Source: Proteiniphilum sp. UBA5384 (GTDB lineage Bacteria; Bacteroidota; Bacteroidia; Bacteroidales; Dysgonomonadaceae). Taken from it: a DNA stretch of 58,336 bases. Of this stretch, positions 1-9,366 are shown one piece after another. The DNA lies in the NCBI RefSeq assembly GCF_002410825.1, contig NZ_DHOS01000042.1, forward strand, positions 1 to 58,336, in the 5' to 3' direction. A model generated the notes under the pieces. That model worked only from the letters and a program-made list of their open reading frames with translations. It was not told the DNA's origin and searched no databases. The position numbers and the translations under genes are program-made. Numbering within the stretch: position 1 is the first letter of the stretch; each line of letters starts with the position of its first letter.

Positions 1-51
1 AGGACTGAAGGATATTATAAACCAACCGTGGAAGAGATTGAATTGAAATAA
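1..51 (+). CDS. C-terminal tail of an upstream gene (partial)
   Basis: Frame 1 is open from the window edge and ends at TAA 49-51, giving 16 residues ending in EEIELK. The following 390 bases are AT-rich and non-coding, which fits a gene end here. Too little is visible to name a family, and a chance open frame cannot be excluded. Confidence 0.4.
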   Translation, partial: RTEGYYKPTVEEIELK

Positions 52-442
52 AAACAGACTTTTGCGCTGCAAAATTAGCAAAGTCAGTCATATTGCATAA
101 AATAGTGCACAACCTTTTTCAGTTAAAATAAATAGAGTTTTAATCACAAAAAATTATTGTAAACTTTTAGATGCATCCATGGCCTTAATCCTTCTGCCGT
201 GTTTTGTTGTGCCACAAGATGGAACGATTACCTTTTCAGCAAAAATAAAAAAACAGAGGATATCGGAAAGGAGCAGAGATTGTCCAGTTGTATATTAAAG
301 ATATAAAATCCATTGTGAAGTTTTCATTGAAATAAGAATACCGTTAGACTCGGAAGTAACATGCCGCCAATCTTGTTGGAAGTATGTTACTTTTTTTTGC
401 CCGTTTTCGCCAAAAAGAATATCTTTGGGGAAAATTATAGAT
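52..442. other. Intergenic region before the CBM9-like gene
   Basis: This stretch is AT-rich and has no convincing open frame on either strand. I see no clear TAnnTTTG promoter element and no strong hairpin. It presumably contains the promoter of the gene at 443. Confidence 0.5.
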
Positions 443-1090
443 ATGAGAACACTCCATGTGCCCAAACAGAATATTGCATGCCTTGAAACGATATTCGATA
501 AGATAAAAATGCTTCACGAAACCGGGGCGAAAGCTCCTATCGATCAGGTCAACTGGAGAGCGGATTTTCCTAAGAGCTTGCCTGTAACAGTGCGGGCAGC
601 GCACGACGGAGAAACGCTCTACCTTTACTATACGGTGATCGGGGAAGCCATACGTGCAGCAAATACTGAAGATTTCGGGCCGGTATGGGAGGACAGCTGC
701 GTGGAGTTCTTTATGCAACGGGAAAATGAAACCGGTTACCGCAACTTCGAATGCAATATATTGGGAGTGCTCCTTTCCCGTCGGCATGAGTCAAGAGAAA
801 AGGGTGAACGGCAGACCCATGAGTTGCCAAGTATTTTCAGGTTTGGAACTATTTGTCACAGATATGAAAAAGATCGGCAAATGAGCGACTGGACCATGTA
901 TTTGGAAATACCCAAAAATGCCTTGGGCTTTGATATGTATGAATCTCTTTCCGGACAAAGAATGAGGGCTAACTTCTATAAATGTGGTGATAAGACTGTT
1001 GAGCCGCACTTCTTAAGCTGGAATCCCATAGACTTGCCTAAACCGAATTTCCATGTTCCCCAATTTTTCGGACTATTGGAATTGGAATAA
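443..1090 (+). CDS. Carbohydrate-binding family 9-like protein
   Basis: The protein has 215 residues from ATG 443. A TTG 18 bases upstream is in frame but less likely. It resembles the CBM9-like (DOMON-related) single-domain proteins of Bacteroidales: a beta-sandwich pattern with VWEDSCVEFFM in the middle and a C-terminal segment with WNPIDLPKPNFHVPQFFG, a hallmark of that group. No signal peptide is visible from this start, so it may be cytoplasmic, or the true start was missed. It lies 60 bases upstream of the kinase gene on the same strand, so co-transcription is possible. Its ligand is unknown. Family assignment is fairly sure; function is not. Confidence 0.75.
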   Translation: MRTLHVPKQNIACLETIFDKIKMLHETGAKAPIDQVNWRADFPKSLPVTVRAAHDGETLYLYYTVIGEAIRAANTEDFGPVWEDSCVEFFMQRENETGYRNFECNILGVLLSRRHESREKGERQTHELPSIFRFGTICHRYEKDRQMSDWTMYLEIPKNALGFDMYESLSGQRMRANFYKCGDKTVEPHFLSWNPIDLPKPNFHVPQFFGLLELE

Positions 1091-1150
1091 GAAGAATAGA
1101 CCTTTCGGATAACATAAAGGATAAAAACTAAAACAAAATCTAAAAATAGA

Positions 1151-2260
1151 ATGGACCAGATAAACAAATTGAAAGAGGTTGTTTCCAAATTTATAGGAAA
1201 TGATGCTGACCTGGAGATAAAACCGCTTGGTAAAGGACATATCAATGATTCATACAGAGTGGCATCGGGTGAAAAGGAATATGTGTTGCAACGGATCAAC
1301 CATCACATCTTTAAAAATGTGGCGCAACTGCAGAACAATATTCAAAGAGTGACACAACATATTCGTAAAAAACTGGAAGAACAGGGTGTTGGCGATATTC
1401 AGCGTCGCGTGCTTACTTTGATTCCTACACTTGATGGAACTCTTTCCTATCAGGATAATGCGGGGGACTACTGGCGGGTAATGGATTTTATTAAAGATAG
1501 TAAAAGTTATGATGTGATTAATCCTGACCTGGCATACCGTGCGGGGATGGCCTTTGGCGATTTCCAGAAGATGCTGGCTGATCTTCCGGGAGAGCCGCTG
1601 TTCGAGACTATTCCTGATTTCCACAATATGGAAGCACGTTTAGGGACATTTCGCGAAGCGGTGAAGACCAATAAGGCGGGACGATTGGATGAAGTGGCTG
1701 GATTGGTGAAGGCAATTGAAGACCGTGCGGAAGAGATGTGCAAAGCGGAAAAATTACACCGCGAAGGGAAACTACCCAAACGCATCAACCATTGCGATAC
1801 TAAGGTAAATAATATTTTGTTTGATAATGATGATAAGGTACTCTGTGTGGTGGACCTGGATACCGTAATGCCGGGGTATGTACTCTCGGATTTTGGTGAT
1901 TTCATTCGTACCGGAGCCAATACCGGCGCGGAAGATGATAAGAACCTTGATAACGTATCTGTCGATCTTGATATTTTTGAAGCGTATGCGAAGGGTTATC
2001 TGAAGAATGCAGCCTCTTTCCTTACCGATGTAGAAATAGAGAATCTTGCCTTCGGTGCCAAGCTGCTTACCTATATGCAGATGGTGCGATTCTTTACGGA
2101 TTATATCGATGGGGATACCTATTATAAGATCGCTTATCCGGAACACAATCTGGTAAGAACCGAAGCGCAATTCAAACTATTGAAAAGCCTCGAAGAGAAT
2201 TTTGAAAAAATGCAGCAGATCGTAAGAAAAAATTACTATCTTTGCACCGCTTTATTTTGA
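1151..2260 (+). CDS. Aminoglycoside-phosphotransferase-fold kinase, NahK-like
   Basis: This 369-residue protein has the APH/choline-kinase fold. A nucleotide-binding N-lobe includes LGKGHINDSYRV near residue 26, the catalytic loop is NHCDTKVNNILFD with the catalytic Asp at about residue 216, and a metal-binding DLDTVMPGYVLSDFGD follows. Length and loop match N-acetylhexosamine 1-kinase-like proteins (about 360 residues), which phosphorylate GlcNAc or GalNAc at C1 in salvage pathways. That substrate is a family-based inference; a homoserine- or choline-kinase-like role cannot be ruled out. A promoter element for the next gene lies inside its 3' end. Confidence 0.75.
   Translation: MDQINKLKEVVSKFIGNDADLEIKPLGKGHINDSYRVASGEKEYVLQRINHHIFKNVAQLQNNIQRVTQHIRKKLEEQGVGDIQRRVLTLIPTLDGTLSYQDNAGDYWRVMDFIKDSKSYDVINPDLAYRAGMAFGDFQKMLADLPGEPLFETIPDFHNMEARLGTFREAVKTNKAGRLDEVAGLVKAIEDRAEEMCKAEKLHREGKLPKRINHCDTKVNNILFDNDDKVLCVVDLDTVMPGYVLSDFGDFIRTGANTGAEDDKNLDNVSVDLDIFEAYAKGYLKNAASFLTDVEIENLAFGAKLLTYMQMVRFFTDYIDGDTYYKIAYPEHNLVRTEAQFKLLKSLEENFEKMQQIVRKNYYLCTALF
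2237..2244 (+). promoter_or_regulatory. Putative -7 element for the DUF177-rpmF unit
   Basis: TATCTTTG matches the Bacteroidota -7 consensus TAnnTTTG exactly and lies 26 bases before the GTG start at 2270, inside the last codons of the kinase gene. No clear -33 TTG/TTTG is found at the ideal distance, so confidence is moderate. Confidence 0.5.
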
Positions 2261-2269
2261 GGAAAAAAC

Positions 2270-2848
2270 GTGGCAAAATTTAGTTTGTACAATATTTCCC
2301 TTAAAAATCTTTCCGAGGGAGTACATACCTATGAGTATGAGCTGGATAGGAAATTCTTCGACGCTATTGACGGTGACGAAGTCAGGAAAGGTAACGTAAA
2401 GGTGACGGTTAAAGTGCGGAAAACGTCATCTACTTTCGAATTTAATTTCGATCTGAAAGGAATTGTGCAGATACCCTGTACACGCTGCCTGGATAATATG
2501 AACTTAGATGTGGATACTCATAGCCGTCTGATTGTGAAGTTCGGTAAAGAGTATTCCGAAGAGAGCGACGAAATAGTAATTATCCCGGAAGAGGAAGGTG
2601 AAATCAATATTGCCTGGTTCCTGTACGAGTTTATTGCCCTGACCATTCCTATTAAGCATGTGCATCCGGCAGGTGAGTGTAACAGGATTGTCTCTTCAAA
2701 ATTACGAAAACATCGGGCTGTCAGCGCAGACGATGAGGATGATGATGACATAGATGTAACCGATGATGATTTTTCGGATGAAGAAGAATCTCAGGACAAT
2801 GATCCGCGGTGGGATGCACTCAAGGGATTGAACCTGGAAGAAAACTGA
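2270..2848 (+). CDS. DUF177 / YceD family protein
   Basis: The 192-residue protein starts at GTG 2270, 9 bases after the kinase stop. It has the DUF177 core with the Cys pair in PCTRCLDNM, a VKFG segment and a conserved IPIKHVHPAGEC-type region, then a very acidic tail (runs of Asp/Glu) and an RWDALKGL-type end. In E. coli and plants YceD/DUF177 is linked to 23S rRNA accumulation and large-subunit assembly. Its position 30 bases upstream of the L32 gene is the conserved arrangement across bacteria and supports the call. Confidence 0.88.
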   Translation: MAKFSLYNISLKNLSEGVHTYEYELDRKFFDAIDGDEVRKGNVKVTVKVRKTSSTFEFNFDLKGIVQIPCTRCLDNMNLDVDTHSRLIVKFGKEYSEESDEIVIIPEEEGEINIAWFLYEFIALTIPIKHVHPAGECNRIVSSKLRKHRAVSADDEDDDDIDVTDDDFSDEEESQDNDPRWDALKGLNLEEN

Positions 2849-2878
2849 GTATATAAACATTAAAAACAAAATATAAAA

Positions 2879-3064
2879 ATGGCACATCCAAAAAGAAGAC
2901 AGTCTTCTGCAAGACAAGGAAAAAGAAGATCACACGATCATGCCAAACTGCCTACCATGGCAATTTGCCCTAACTGTGGTGCATGGCATATTTATCACAC
3001 TGTTTGCGGTGAGTGTGGTTATTATAGAGGTAAACTAGCTATTGAGAAAGACGTAACAGCATAA
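2879..3064 (+). CDS. rpmF: 50S ribosomal protein L32
   Basis: This 61-residue basic protein begins MAHPKRRQS and carries the zinc-ribbon cysteines C30, C33, C43 and C46. It is a structural protein of the large ribosomal subunit. It follows DUF177 and precedes fabH, as in most Bacteroidota, and is closed by a strong hairpin terminator. Confidence 0.97.
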   Translation: MAHPKRRQSSARQGKRRSHDHAKLPTMAICPNCGAWHIYHTVCGECGYYRGKLAIEKDVTA

Positions 3065-3091
3065 TTGGTCTTTCGTTTACAAAAATAGTAG

Positions 3092-3131
3092 GACCCTGAA
3101 ACGTCAAAATAAGTCTTTCAGGGTCTTTTTT
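3092..3131 (+). terminator. Rho-independent terminator after rpmF
   Basis: A 10-bp perfect stem (GACCCTGAAA at 3092-3101 pairing with 3116-3125), a 14-base loop and a run of T follow. It separates the DUF177-rpmF unit from fabH. Confidence 0.9.
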
Positions 3132-3153
3132 CAATTATTATTTTTTTAAGAGG

Positions 3154-4152
3154 ATGGGACAATTAAACGCCTTAATTACGGGAATTACCGCGAAGGTGCC
3201 GGATTATATTCTTACCAATGAAGAGTTGTCTACCATTGTGGATACTTCCGATGAGTGGATAATGACCCGGGTAGGGATTAAAGAACGGCGGATCTTAAAA
3301 GGTGAACAGCAGGGTATTTCTGTATTGGGCAATATGGCCGTAAAGGAATTGCTGGTCAAAACCGGGACGGCACCTGAAGAGGTCGATGCGGTTATTTTCG
3401 CTACGTCAACTCCCGATCATATTTTTCCTTCGGCCGCATCCATCGTGGCCGAGAATAATGGTATCAAAAATGCCTTTTGTTTTGATATGGAAGTTGCCTG
3501 TTCAGGTTTTGTATATGGATTGGAAATTTGCAATGGTCTTATCCAGACAGGTAAATATAAAAAGATCATCCTGTTGGCGGGCGATAAGATGTCATCCATC
3601 ACTAATTATAAAGACCGCACTACCTGTCCCCTTTTCGGTGATGCCGTAGGAGCGGTAATGATTGAGCCTACGGAAGAAAATATCGGTATTATCGACGTTG
3701 AACTTCATACCGATGGGGTAGGGTATCAACCTTTGCAAATGAAAGCCGGAGGGAGTAAATTTCCCGCTACAGCCGAAACGGTTGAAAACTCAGAGCATAC
3801 CGTACACCAGGACGGAAAAGTGGTTTTCAAGCATGCCGTTTCACGTATGGCTGAAGTATCGCTGAATATTATGCGACGAAATAACCTGACGGCTGATGAT
3901 ATTCAATGGCTGGTCCCTCATCAGGCAAACATGCGCATTATTGACGCAACAATAGATCGTACCGGATTACCCCGTGAAAAAGTGATGATTAATATTGAAC
4001 GTTACGGAAATACCAGTGCGGGTACCATCCCGCTTTGCCTGTGGGAATGGGAGCCTAAGCTCAGAAAAGGGGATAATGTTATCCTGGTAGCTTTTGGTGC
4101 CGGTTTCTCCTGGGGGGCGGTTTACCTGAAGTGGGGGTACGATGGGAAATGA
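3154..4152 (+). CDS. fabH: Beta-ketoacyl-ACP synthase III
   Basis: The 332-residue protein condenses an acyl-CoA (usually acetyl-CoA) with malonyl-ACP to start fatty acid synthesis. The catalytic triad is visible: Cys116 in ACSGF, His256 in VPHQANMRI and Asn286 in YGNTSAGT. Length is typical for the family. It sits between rpmF and era, the usual Bacteroidales order. Confidence 0.96.
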   Translation: MGQLNALITGITAKVPDYILTNEELSTIVDTSDEWIMTRVGIKERRILKGEQQGISVLGNMAVKELLVKTGTAPEEVDAVIFATSTPDHIFPSAASIVAENNGIKNAFCFDMEVACSGFVYGLEICNGLIQTGKYKKIILLAGDKMSSITNYKDRTTCPLFGDAVGAVMIEPTEENIGIIDVELHTDGVGYQPLQMKAGGSKFPATAETVENSEHTVHQDGKVVFKHAVSRMAEVSLNIMRRNNLTADDIQWLVPHQANMRIIDATIDRTGLPREKVMINIERYGNTSAGTIPLCLWEWEPKLRKGDNVILVAFGAGFSWGAVYLKWGYDGK

Positions 4153-4220
4153 AAAGTGAAAAACTAAAGGAGAAAAGTGACAAATGCATTGGGAATGGTT
4201 CGTTATAATGGGTTGTAATT

Positions 4221-5117
4221 ATGCCACAGGATAAACAACATCGTTCCGGTTTTGTCAATATCGTAGGGAATCCCAACGTAGGAAAATCTACATTGATGAA
4301 TCGGTTGGTAGGGGAGAAAATCTCTATCATCACAGCAAAGTCACAGACTACACGCCACCGTATTATCGGTATTGTCAATACGCCCGACTACCAAGTAGTT
4401 TATTCCGATACGCCGGGGGTACTCCGTCCCAATTATAAGTTGCAGGAGTCGATGCTGACTTTCTCCCTGTCTGCTTTGGACGATGCCGATGTTTTGCTCT
4501 ATGTGACCGATGTGGTGGAGAAAATTGACAAAAACGATGACTTCTTGGGTAAGATACAGCGGTTGAATTTGCCAATCTTATTGCTAATCAATAAAATAGA
4601 CCAGACCAATCAGGAGGAATTGGAAAAAATGGTAACCCAATGGAAGTATCTGGTGCCACGGGCAGAGATATATCCTATTTCTGCACTGAACAATTTTAGT
4701 ATAGATGTGGTACAGAAGCGTATTCTGGAATTGTTACCCGAATCGCCTCCTTATTTCGAAAAAGATGCACTTACCGACAAACCGGCCCGTTTTTTTGTTA
4801 CAGAGATTATACGGGAAAAGGCTTTACTGATTTATCAGAAAGAAGTACCTTATTCTATTGAAGTGGTAGTAGAGGAGTTTAAGGAGGAGAGCGACCTGAT
4901 TCGTATCAGGGCGATTGTGATGGTGGAACGAGATTCCCAGAAAGGAATCGTAATCGGTCATAAAGGGGAGTCGTTGAAAAGACTCGGGACCATGGCACGG
5001 AAGGATATTGAACGATTCTTTGAGAAAAAGGCCTTTTTGCAACTTTATGTGAAGGTGGAAAAAGATTGGCGGAATCGAGATAATATGCTCAAAGCTTTTG
5101 GATATCGACTGGATTAA
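4221..5117 (+). CDS. era: GTPase Era
   Basis: The 298-residue GTPase has G1 GNPNVGKS at residues 16-23, G3 DTPGV, G4 NKID and a C-terminal KH domain with IVIGHKGESLKRLG. Era binds the 3' end of 16S rRNA and acts in 30S subunit maturation. It ends 58 bases before the der start, so the two are probably co-transcribed. Confidence 0.97.
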   Translation: MPQDKQHRSGFVNIVGNPNVGKSTLMNRLVGEKISIITAKSQTTRHRIIGIVNTPDYQVVYSDTPGVLRPNYKLQESMLTFSLSALDDADVLLYVTDVVEKIDKNDDFLGKIQRLNLPILLLINKIDQTNQEELEKMVTQWKYLVPRAEIYPISALNNFSIDVVQKRILELLPESPPYFEKDALTDKPARFFVTEIIREKALLIYQKEVPYSIEVVVEEFKEESDLIRIRAIVMVERDSQKGIVIGHKGESLKRLGTMARKDIERFFEKKAFLQLYVKVEKDWRNRDNMLKAFGYRLD

Positions 5118-5175
5118 TGAGATTAATCTCGATAATTTATTCTTCACTTCTTCACTTCTAATTTCAAAAAAAATT

Positions 5176-6489
5176 ATGCAAAATTTAGTAGCGATAGTAG
5201 GACGTCCCAATGTAGGGAAATCCACCCTCTTTAATCGGTTGACACAAACCCGGCAAGCCATTGTGACAGAGACGGCCGGAACCACACGTGATCGCCAGTA
5301 TGGGAAAGTGTTCTGGGGGGGACAGGAATTCTCTTTGGTCGATACCGGAGGTTGGGTAGTGAATTCCGATGACGTGATGGAAGATGAGATTAATAAACAG
5401 GTTCGTATAGCCATAGAAGAAGCAGATGTGATCTTGTTTGTGGTGGATGTCATGCACGGATTGACCGATCTCGATGAAGGAGTCGCATTGATATTGCGTA
5501 AATCGGGAAAACCGGTGGCAGTAGTGTCCAATAAATCGGATAATTTTGATTTAGCCCATCAGTCCGCAGAGTTTTATTCGCTTGGCTTAGGTGATCCATT
5601 CAGCGTTTCTGCCATCAATGGTTCCGGAACGGGTGACCTGCTCGATTATATCCTGACGTTGTTTTCAAAAGACAATAGCGAAGATGAATTGGATGATATT
5701 CCCAAATTTGCGGTAGTAGGTCGTCCTAATGCCGGAAAATCTTCTATCATTAATGCCTTGATCGGGGAGGAGAGGAGCATTGTAACCGATATTGCCGGAA
5801 CTACGCGTGATTCTATCAATATGCGTTATAATAAATTCGGCATGGACTTTTACCTGATCGATACTGCCGGTATCCGTAAAAAAGGAAAAGTGACCGAAGA
5901 TCTGGAGTATTTTTCCGTGATTCGTTCCATACGGGTTATAGAGAATGCAGATGTATGTATTCTAATGCTCGATGCTACCCGTGGAATTGAAAGTCAGGAT
6001 CTCAATATTTTTTCACTGATACAAAAGAATCGGAAGGGACTGGTCGTTTTCGTCAATAAATGGGATATTGTGGAGGAAAAAGACAATATTGTAATCAAGA
6101 CATTTGAAAATGCTATTCGTCAACGTCTGGCGCCTTTTACCGATTTTCCGATTATTTTCGGGTCGGCACTCACAAAACAGCGAATCCTGAAAGTGATGGA
6201 TACCGCCAAAGAAGTATATCAGAATAAGAAACGCAAAGTACCTACCAGTAAACTGAATGAAGTGATGTTGCCGATCATAGCTAGAACCCCTCCTCCATCG
6301 AATAAAGGTAAGTTTGTAAAAGTGAAGTATATCACTCAATTAGCGAATACCCAGGTGCCTTCATTTGTATTCTTCTGTAATCTCCCGCAATGGGTTAAAG
6401 AACCCTATAAACGTTTTGTGGAAAATAGAATGAGGGAAAACTGGAATTTCTCTGGTACCCCGATCAATATCTTTTTCAGGGAAAAATGA
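5176..6489 (+). CDS. der: Ribosome biogenesis GTPase Der (EngA)
   Basis: The 437-residue protein has two tandem GTPase domains: G1 GRPNVGKS at residues 9-16 and GRPNAGKS near residue 181, each with DTGG/DTAG and NKxD motifs, and a C-terminal KH-like domain ending in NIFFREK. It acts in 50S subunit assembly. ATG 5176 gives the standard N-terminus MQNLVAIVGRPN; the frame is open further upstream into era, but that extension has no family counterpart. Confidence 0.97.
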   Translation: MQNLVAIVGRPNVGKSTLFNRLTQTRQAIVTETAGTTRDRQYGKVFWGGQEFSLVDTGGWVVNSDDVMEDEINKQVRIAIEEADVILFVVDVMHGLTDLDEGVALILRKSGKPVAVVSNKSDNFDLAHQSAEFYSLGLGDPFSVSAINGSGTGDLLDYILTLFSKDNSEDELDDIPKFAVVGRPNAGKSSIINALIGEERSIVTDIAGTTRDSINMRYNKFGMDFYLIDTAGIRKKGKVTEDLEYFSVIRSIRVIENADVCILMLDATRGIESQDLNIFSLIQKNRKGLVVFVNKWDIVEEKDNIVIKTFENAIRQRLAPFTDFPIIFGSALTKQRILKVMDTAKEVYQNKKRKVPTSKLNEVMLPIIARTPPPSNKGKFVKVKYITQLANTQVPSFVFFCNLPQWVKEPYKRFVENRMRENWNFSGTPINIFFREK

Positions 6490-6540
6490 AAAAAATGGAC
6501 TAATCGTATGAAATCACAAAAATATTGCGTTAATTTGTAT

Positions 6541-6548
6541 TACTTTTG
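6541..6548 (+). promoter_or_regulatory. Putative -7 element for the DUF349 gene
   Basis: TACTTTTG fits TAnnTTTG exactly and lies about 100 bases before the probable start codon. No well-spaced -33 element is evident. Confidence 0.45.
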
Positions 6549-6652
6549 AAAAGGTAGGCGAATGATAAAAATTGCTATCTTATTGTTAAAAGAATAAAAT
6601 TGAAATGCAACATCCCGGTTTTCTACTACCGGGTAAAATGAAGGGGCTACTG

Positions 6653-8728
6653 ATGAATACGAAAAACAATCTTGAGAACGAAAAATTATCTGTTAACGAA
6701 GAACAAAACAATGAAGACCTCCAGTCTGAATTCTCGGAAAAGGATTCAACGGTAGAGATCCCTCAAGCTGATGAAACACCCTCCACGGAGGAACCGGAGA
6801 GACATGATTTGACAGAACCGGAAGAAATTGTTTCCGGTGAAGTAATTGTACAAGAGCAATCCGGAGAGGTCGTGGAGTTAGTTGAAGAAACTCCCGGCAC
6901 TGAAGAAGAAGAAGAACCATCTATCGACTACGATCTGGAAGATAGTAATGGTGTGGAAGATTCTGAAGAAGATGAGGATGATGCCGATGAAGATTCCCTC
7001 TCAGATGATACAACTGTAATCCTGCTCCCGGTTGATGAAATTGTAGGCAAATTACGAGACCTGTTGAACTCAGATAATCCGAAACGTAAGGATATCGATG
7101 AATATAAGAATCAGTTCTACCGCTCTTTAAGGGATGAAACCGAATCTCAGAAACAAGAATTTCTTGCCAATGGGGGAGAAGAGATTGATTTTATGGGGAA
7201 GGAGTTGGATATTTATACCGAAGGAAAAGACCTTCTTCAAAAAATAAAGGAGAAACGGGCAGATATCCTTGCAAAGGAAGAGGCGGAGAAGGAGAAAAAT
7301 GTTGCCAGAAAGCTGGCGATTATCGAGCAGATCAAAGTTCTGACTGAATCGCAAGGACAAGAAGATTTCAATAAAGTATACCAGGAGTTCAAAACGCTCC
7401 AACAGGAATGGAATGATATTAAACTGCTTCCACAAGAGAAAGTAAACGAGTTATGGAAGTCATACCAGCGGTATGTAGAGAAATTTTATGATCTGGTACG
7501 TATCAACAACGAATTCAGGGAATATGATTTCAAGAAAAATCTTGAATTAAAAAATGAATTGTGTGAAGCTGCGGAGAGACTGGACGACGAGTCGGATGTG
7601 GTTTCGGCTTTCCACCAACTCCAAAATCTACATCAGGAATGGAGAGACGTGGGACCGGTTTCCAGAAAAGACAGAGAAGAAATCTGGAATCGTTTCAAAG
7701 AAGCATCCACCCGCATCAATAAAAAATATCAAGCCCATTTTGAACAGTTGAGGGAAAAGGAAAATGAAAACCTTGAAGTAAAGACTGCGCTATGTGAAAA
7801 ACTCGAAGCAATCGATTACGACCAGCTTAAATCGGTGAAAGACTGGAATAATAAAGTAAAAGAGGTGCTCGATATACAGTCACAATGGCGACAGATAGGA
7901 TTTGTGCCCCGCAAATGGAATACAAAAATATATAAACGTTACCGGGCTGCTTGTGATTTCTTTTTCAGGAGCAAAAACGAATTTTACAAATCTCTTCGCG
8001 GAGAGATGGAGGAAAACCTGAAAAAGAAAATTGCCCTCTGTGAACGTGCCGAGGCTATGAAAGATAGTCAGGACTGGAAAAATACAACTCGTGAAATGAT
8101 TGATATCCAGAAAGAATGGAAGGTTATCGGTATTATCCCTCATAAACATGTTGACAGTGTCTGGAAACGGTTTATTTCAGCTTGTGATTATTTCTTTGAA
8201 CAGAAGAAACTACATACTTCTTCGCAATACGACCAGGAACAGAAAAATCTGAATGAGAAAAAAGTGATCATTGAGCAGATTAAACAGTTAGATACCGCTC
8301 TGGAAGCTGAAGAAGCGGTTGTGAAACTTCGCGAACTGATGGATCAATGGTATGAGATCGGCTATGTCCCGTATAAAATGAAGGACCGTCTTTATAAAGA
8401 ATTTTACGATGCTTCTGAAGGCCAATTCGAGAGATTGAATATTGATAAGGAAGAACGCAGGCTGGAAGCTTATAAGAGTAGTATTTCCGATATTGCCCGA
8501 TCGGATAATTCAAAAGGACAGCTGTTCAGGGAACGGGAGAAACTGGTAAGACAATATGAACGGATAAAAAGTGAATTACAGACATACGAAAATAATATAG
8601 GATTCCTTTCAGTTTCTTCTAAAAAAGGGAATAACCTGCTGGATGATATGAACCAGAAAGTTGAAAGGCTTAAGTCGGAATTACTTTTATTAGAGAAAAA
8701 GATCAGGACAATTGAAGACGAATTGTAG
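6653..8728 (+). CDS. DUF349 domain-containing protein
   Basis: About 691 residues are encoded from ATG 6653; in-frame ATGs at 6605 and 6638 are alternatives. The first 130 residues are highly acidic and low in complexity. The rest consists of repeated helical DUF349 units with the recurring pattern QxxWxxIGxVPRKxxxxxWxRF (for example near QWRQIGFVPRKW and EWKVIGIIPHKHV), ending in a coiled coil. DUF349 proteins are widespread in Bacteroidota; their role is not firmly known. It is a stand-alone unit with its own promoter element and terminator. Confidence 0.88.
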   Translation: MNTKNNLENEKLSVNEEQNNEDLQSEFSEKDSTVEIPQADETPSTEEPERHDLTEPEEIVSGEVIVQEQSGEVVELVEETPGTEEEEEPSIDYDLEDSNGVEDSEEDEDDADEDSLSDDTTVILLPVDEIVGKLRDLLNSDNPKRKDIDEYKNQFYRSLRDETESQKQEFLANGGEEIDFMGKELDIYTEGKDLLQKIKEKRADILAKEEAEKEKNVARKLAIIEQIKVLTESQGQEDFNKVYQEFKTLQQEWNDIKLLPQEKVNELWKSYQRYVEKFYDLVRINNEFREYDFKKNLELKNELCEAAERLDDESDVVSAFHQLQNLHQEWRDVGPVSRKDREEIWNRFKEASTRINKKYQAHFEQLREKENENLEVKTALCEKLEAIDYDQLKSVKDWNNKVKEVLDIQSQWRQIGFVPRKWNTKIYKRYRAACDFFFRSKNEFYKSLRGEMEENLKKKIALCERAEAMKDSQDWKNTTREMIDIQKEWKVIGIIPHKHVDSVWKRFISACDYFFEQKKLHTSSQYDQEQKNLNEKKVIIEQIKQLDTALEAEEAVVKLRELMDQWYEIGYVPYKMKDRLYKEFYDASEGQFERLNIDKEERRLEAYKSSISDIARSDNSKGQLFREREKLVRQYERIKSELQTYENNIGFLSVSSKKGNNLLDDMNQKVERLKSELLLLEKKIRTIEDEL

Positions 8729-8757
8729 CGATATGCTGCAGCGATATATAATAGTTG

Positions 8758-8788
8758 GCGACCAGGAGGCACTCTCCGGTCGCTTTTT
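8758..8788 (+). terminator. Rho-independent terminator after the DUF349 gene
   Basis: GCGACC-A-GGAG pairs with CTCC-GGTCGC (one bulged A, loop GCACT), followed by TTTTT. It ends the core-genome segment just before the accessory region. Confidence 0.88.
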
Positions 8789-8803
8789 GTTTATGGTTAT
8801 CCA

Positions 8804-9075
8804 TTATAGGCAATCTATTTTTTTACCATGTTCGGCCACACTTTTCTCTAATCTTTCCATGTGTTGATTGATAGTATAACCTTTTAGCAAATACTCCTTT
8901 AAAATAGAAGTAGACCATATTTTTCTATCAGCGGCAGTATATTCCAAAATAGAATGAATTGAACTTTCTTGTAGTTCTCCGCTACTAAATATATTCTTTA
9001 AATGTTTAGATATAGCTAGTTGCTTTACTCCAAATAGTTCTGCTATTTGTTGTTGAGTAGGCCCCTTGGATAAAT
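8804..9075 (-). pseudogene. Decayed RhuM-like gene remnant
   Basis: Reading the minus strand from about 9075 to the TAA at 8804-8806 gives a peptide with QQQIAELFGVKQLAISKHLK, then IFSSGELQESSI and EYTAADRK, then directly STSILKEYLLKGYTINQHM. The first part matches the N-terminal region of RhuM-family proteins and the last part matches their region about 40 residues further on, so an internal deletion has joined them. The frame starts after a stop at 9101-9103 and ends soon after, so N- and C-termini are lost. The family call is from motif memory, not a search. Confidence 0.65.
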
Positions 9076-9102
9076 ATGTGTGATGCTGTGGTCGAATTTT
9101 TT

Positions 9103-9366
9103 ACTTGCCCCCCCGAAAAAAACATATTGTAACTATTTGTTTATCAATATTTTCTGAAATAATGATCATTTTATACTATATTTTGAGACAATTATGACAG
9201 GTCAAAGGTGAAAAATGTGATTTCTTTGTTTAGAAATAAAAAATTTTAAAGATAAGACTCTCTTCCATCTTGAATATAACACACTTTTTGGTAACAATGG
9301 AATTATGTAAGTACTTATTTATAAATCTTTTTACTTGAAACTTGTAATTTAAAACAAAATGAAAGA
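9103..9366 (+). promoter_or_regulatory. Leader and probable promoter region of PUL module 1
   Basis: AT-rich sequence without a gene upstream of susC. The best promoter candidate is TATATTTTG at 9177-9185, one base longer than TAnnTTTG, with a weak CTG 20 bases upstream. It would give a leader of about 175 bases, similar to module 2. The binding site of the hybrid regulator should lie here, but I see no clear repeat. Confidence 0.4.

Noticed and set aside
5098..5175. N-terminal extension of der into era
   Set aside because: The extra 26 residues have no counterpart in Der proteins; the ATG at 5176 gives the standard N-terminus.
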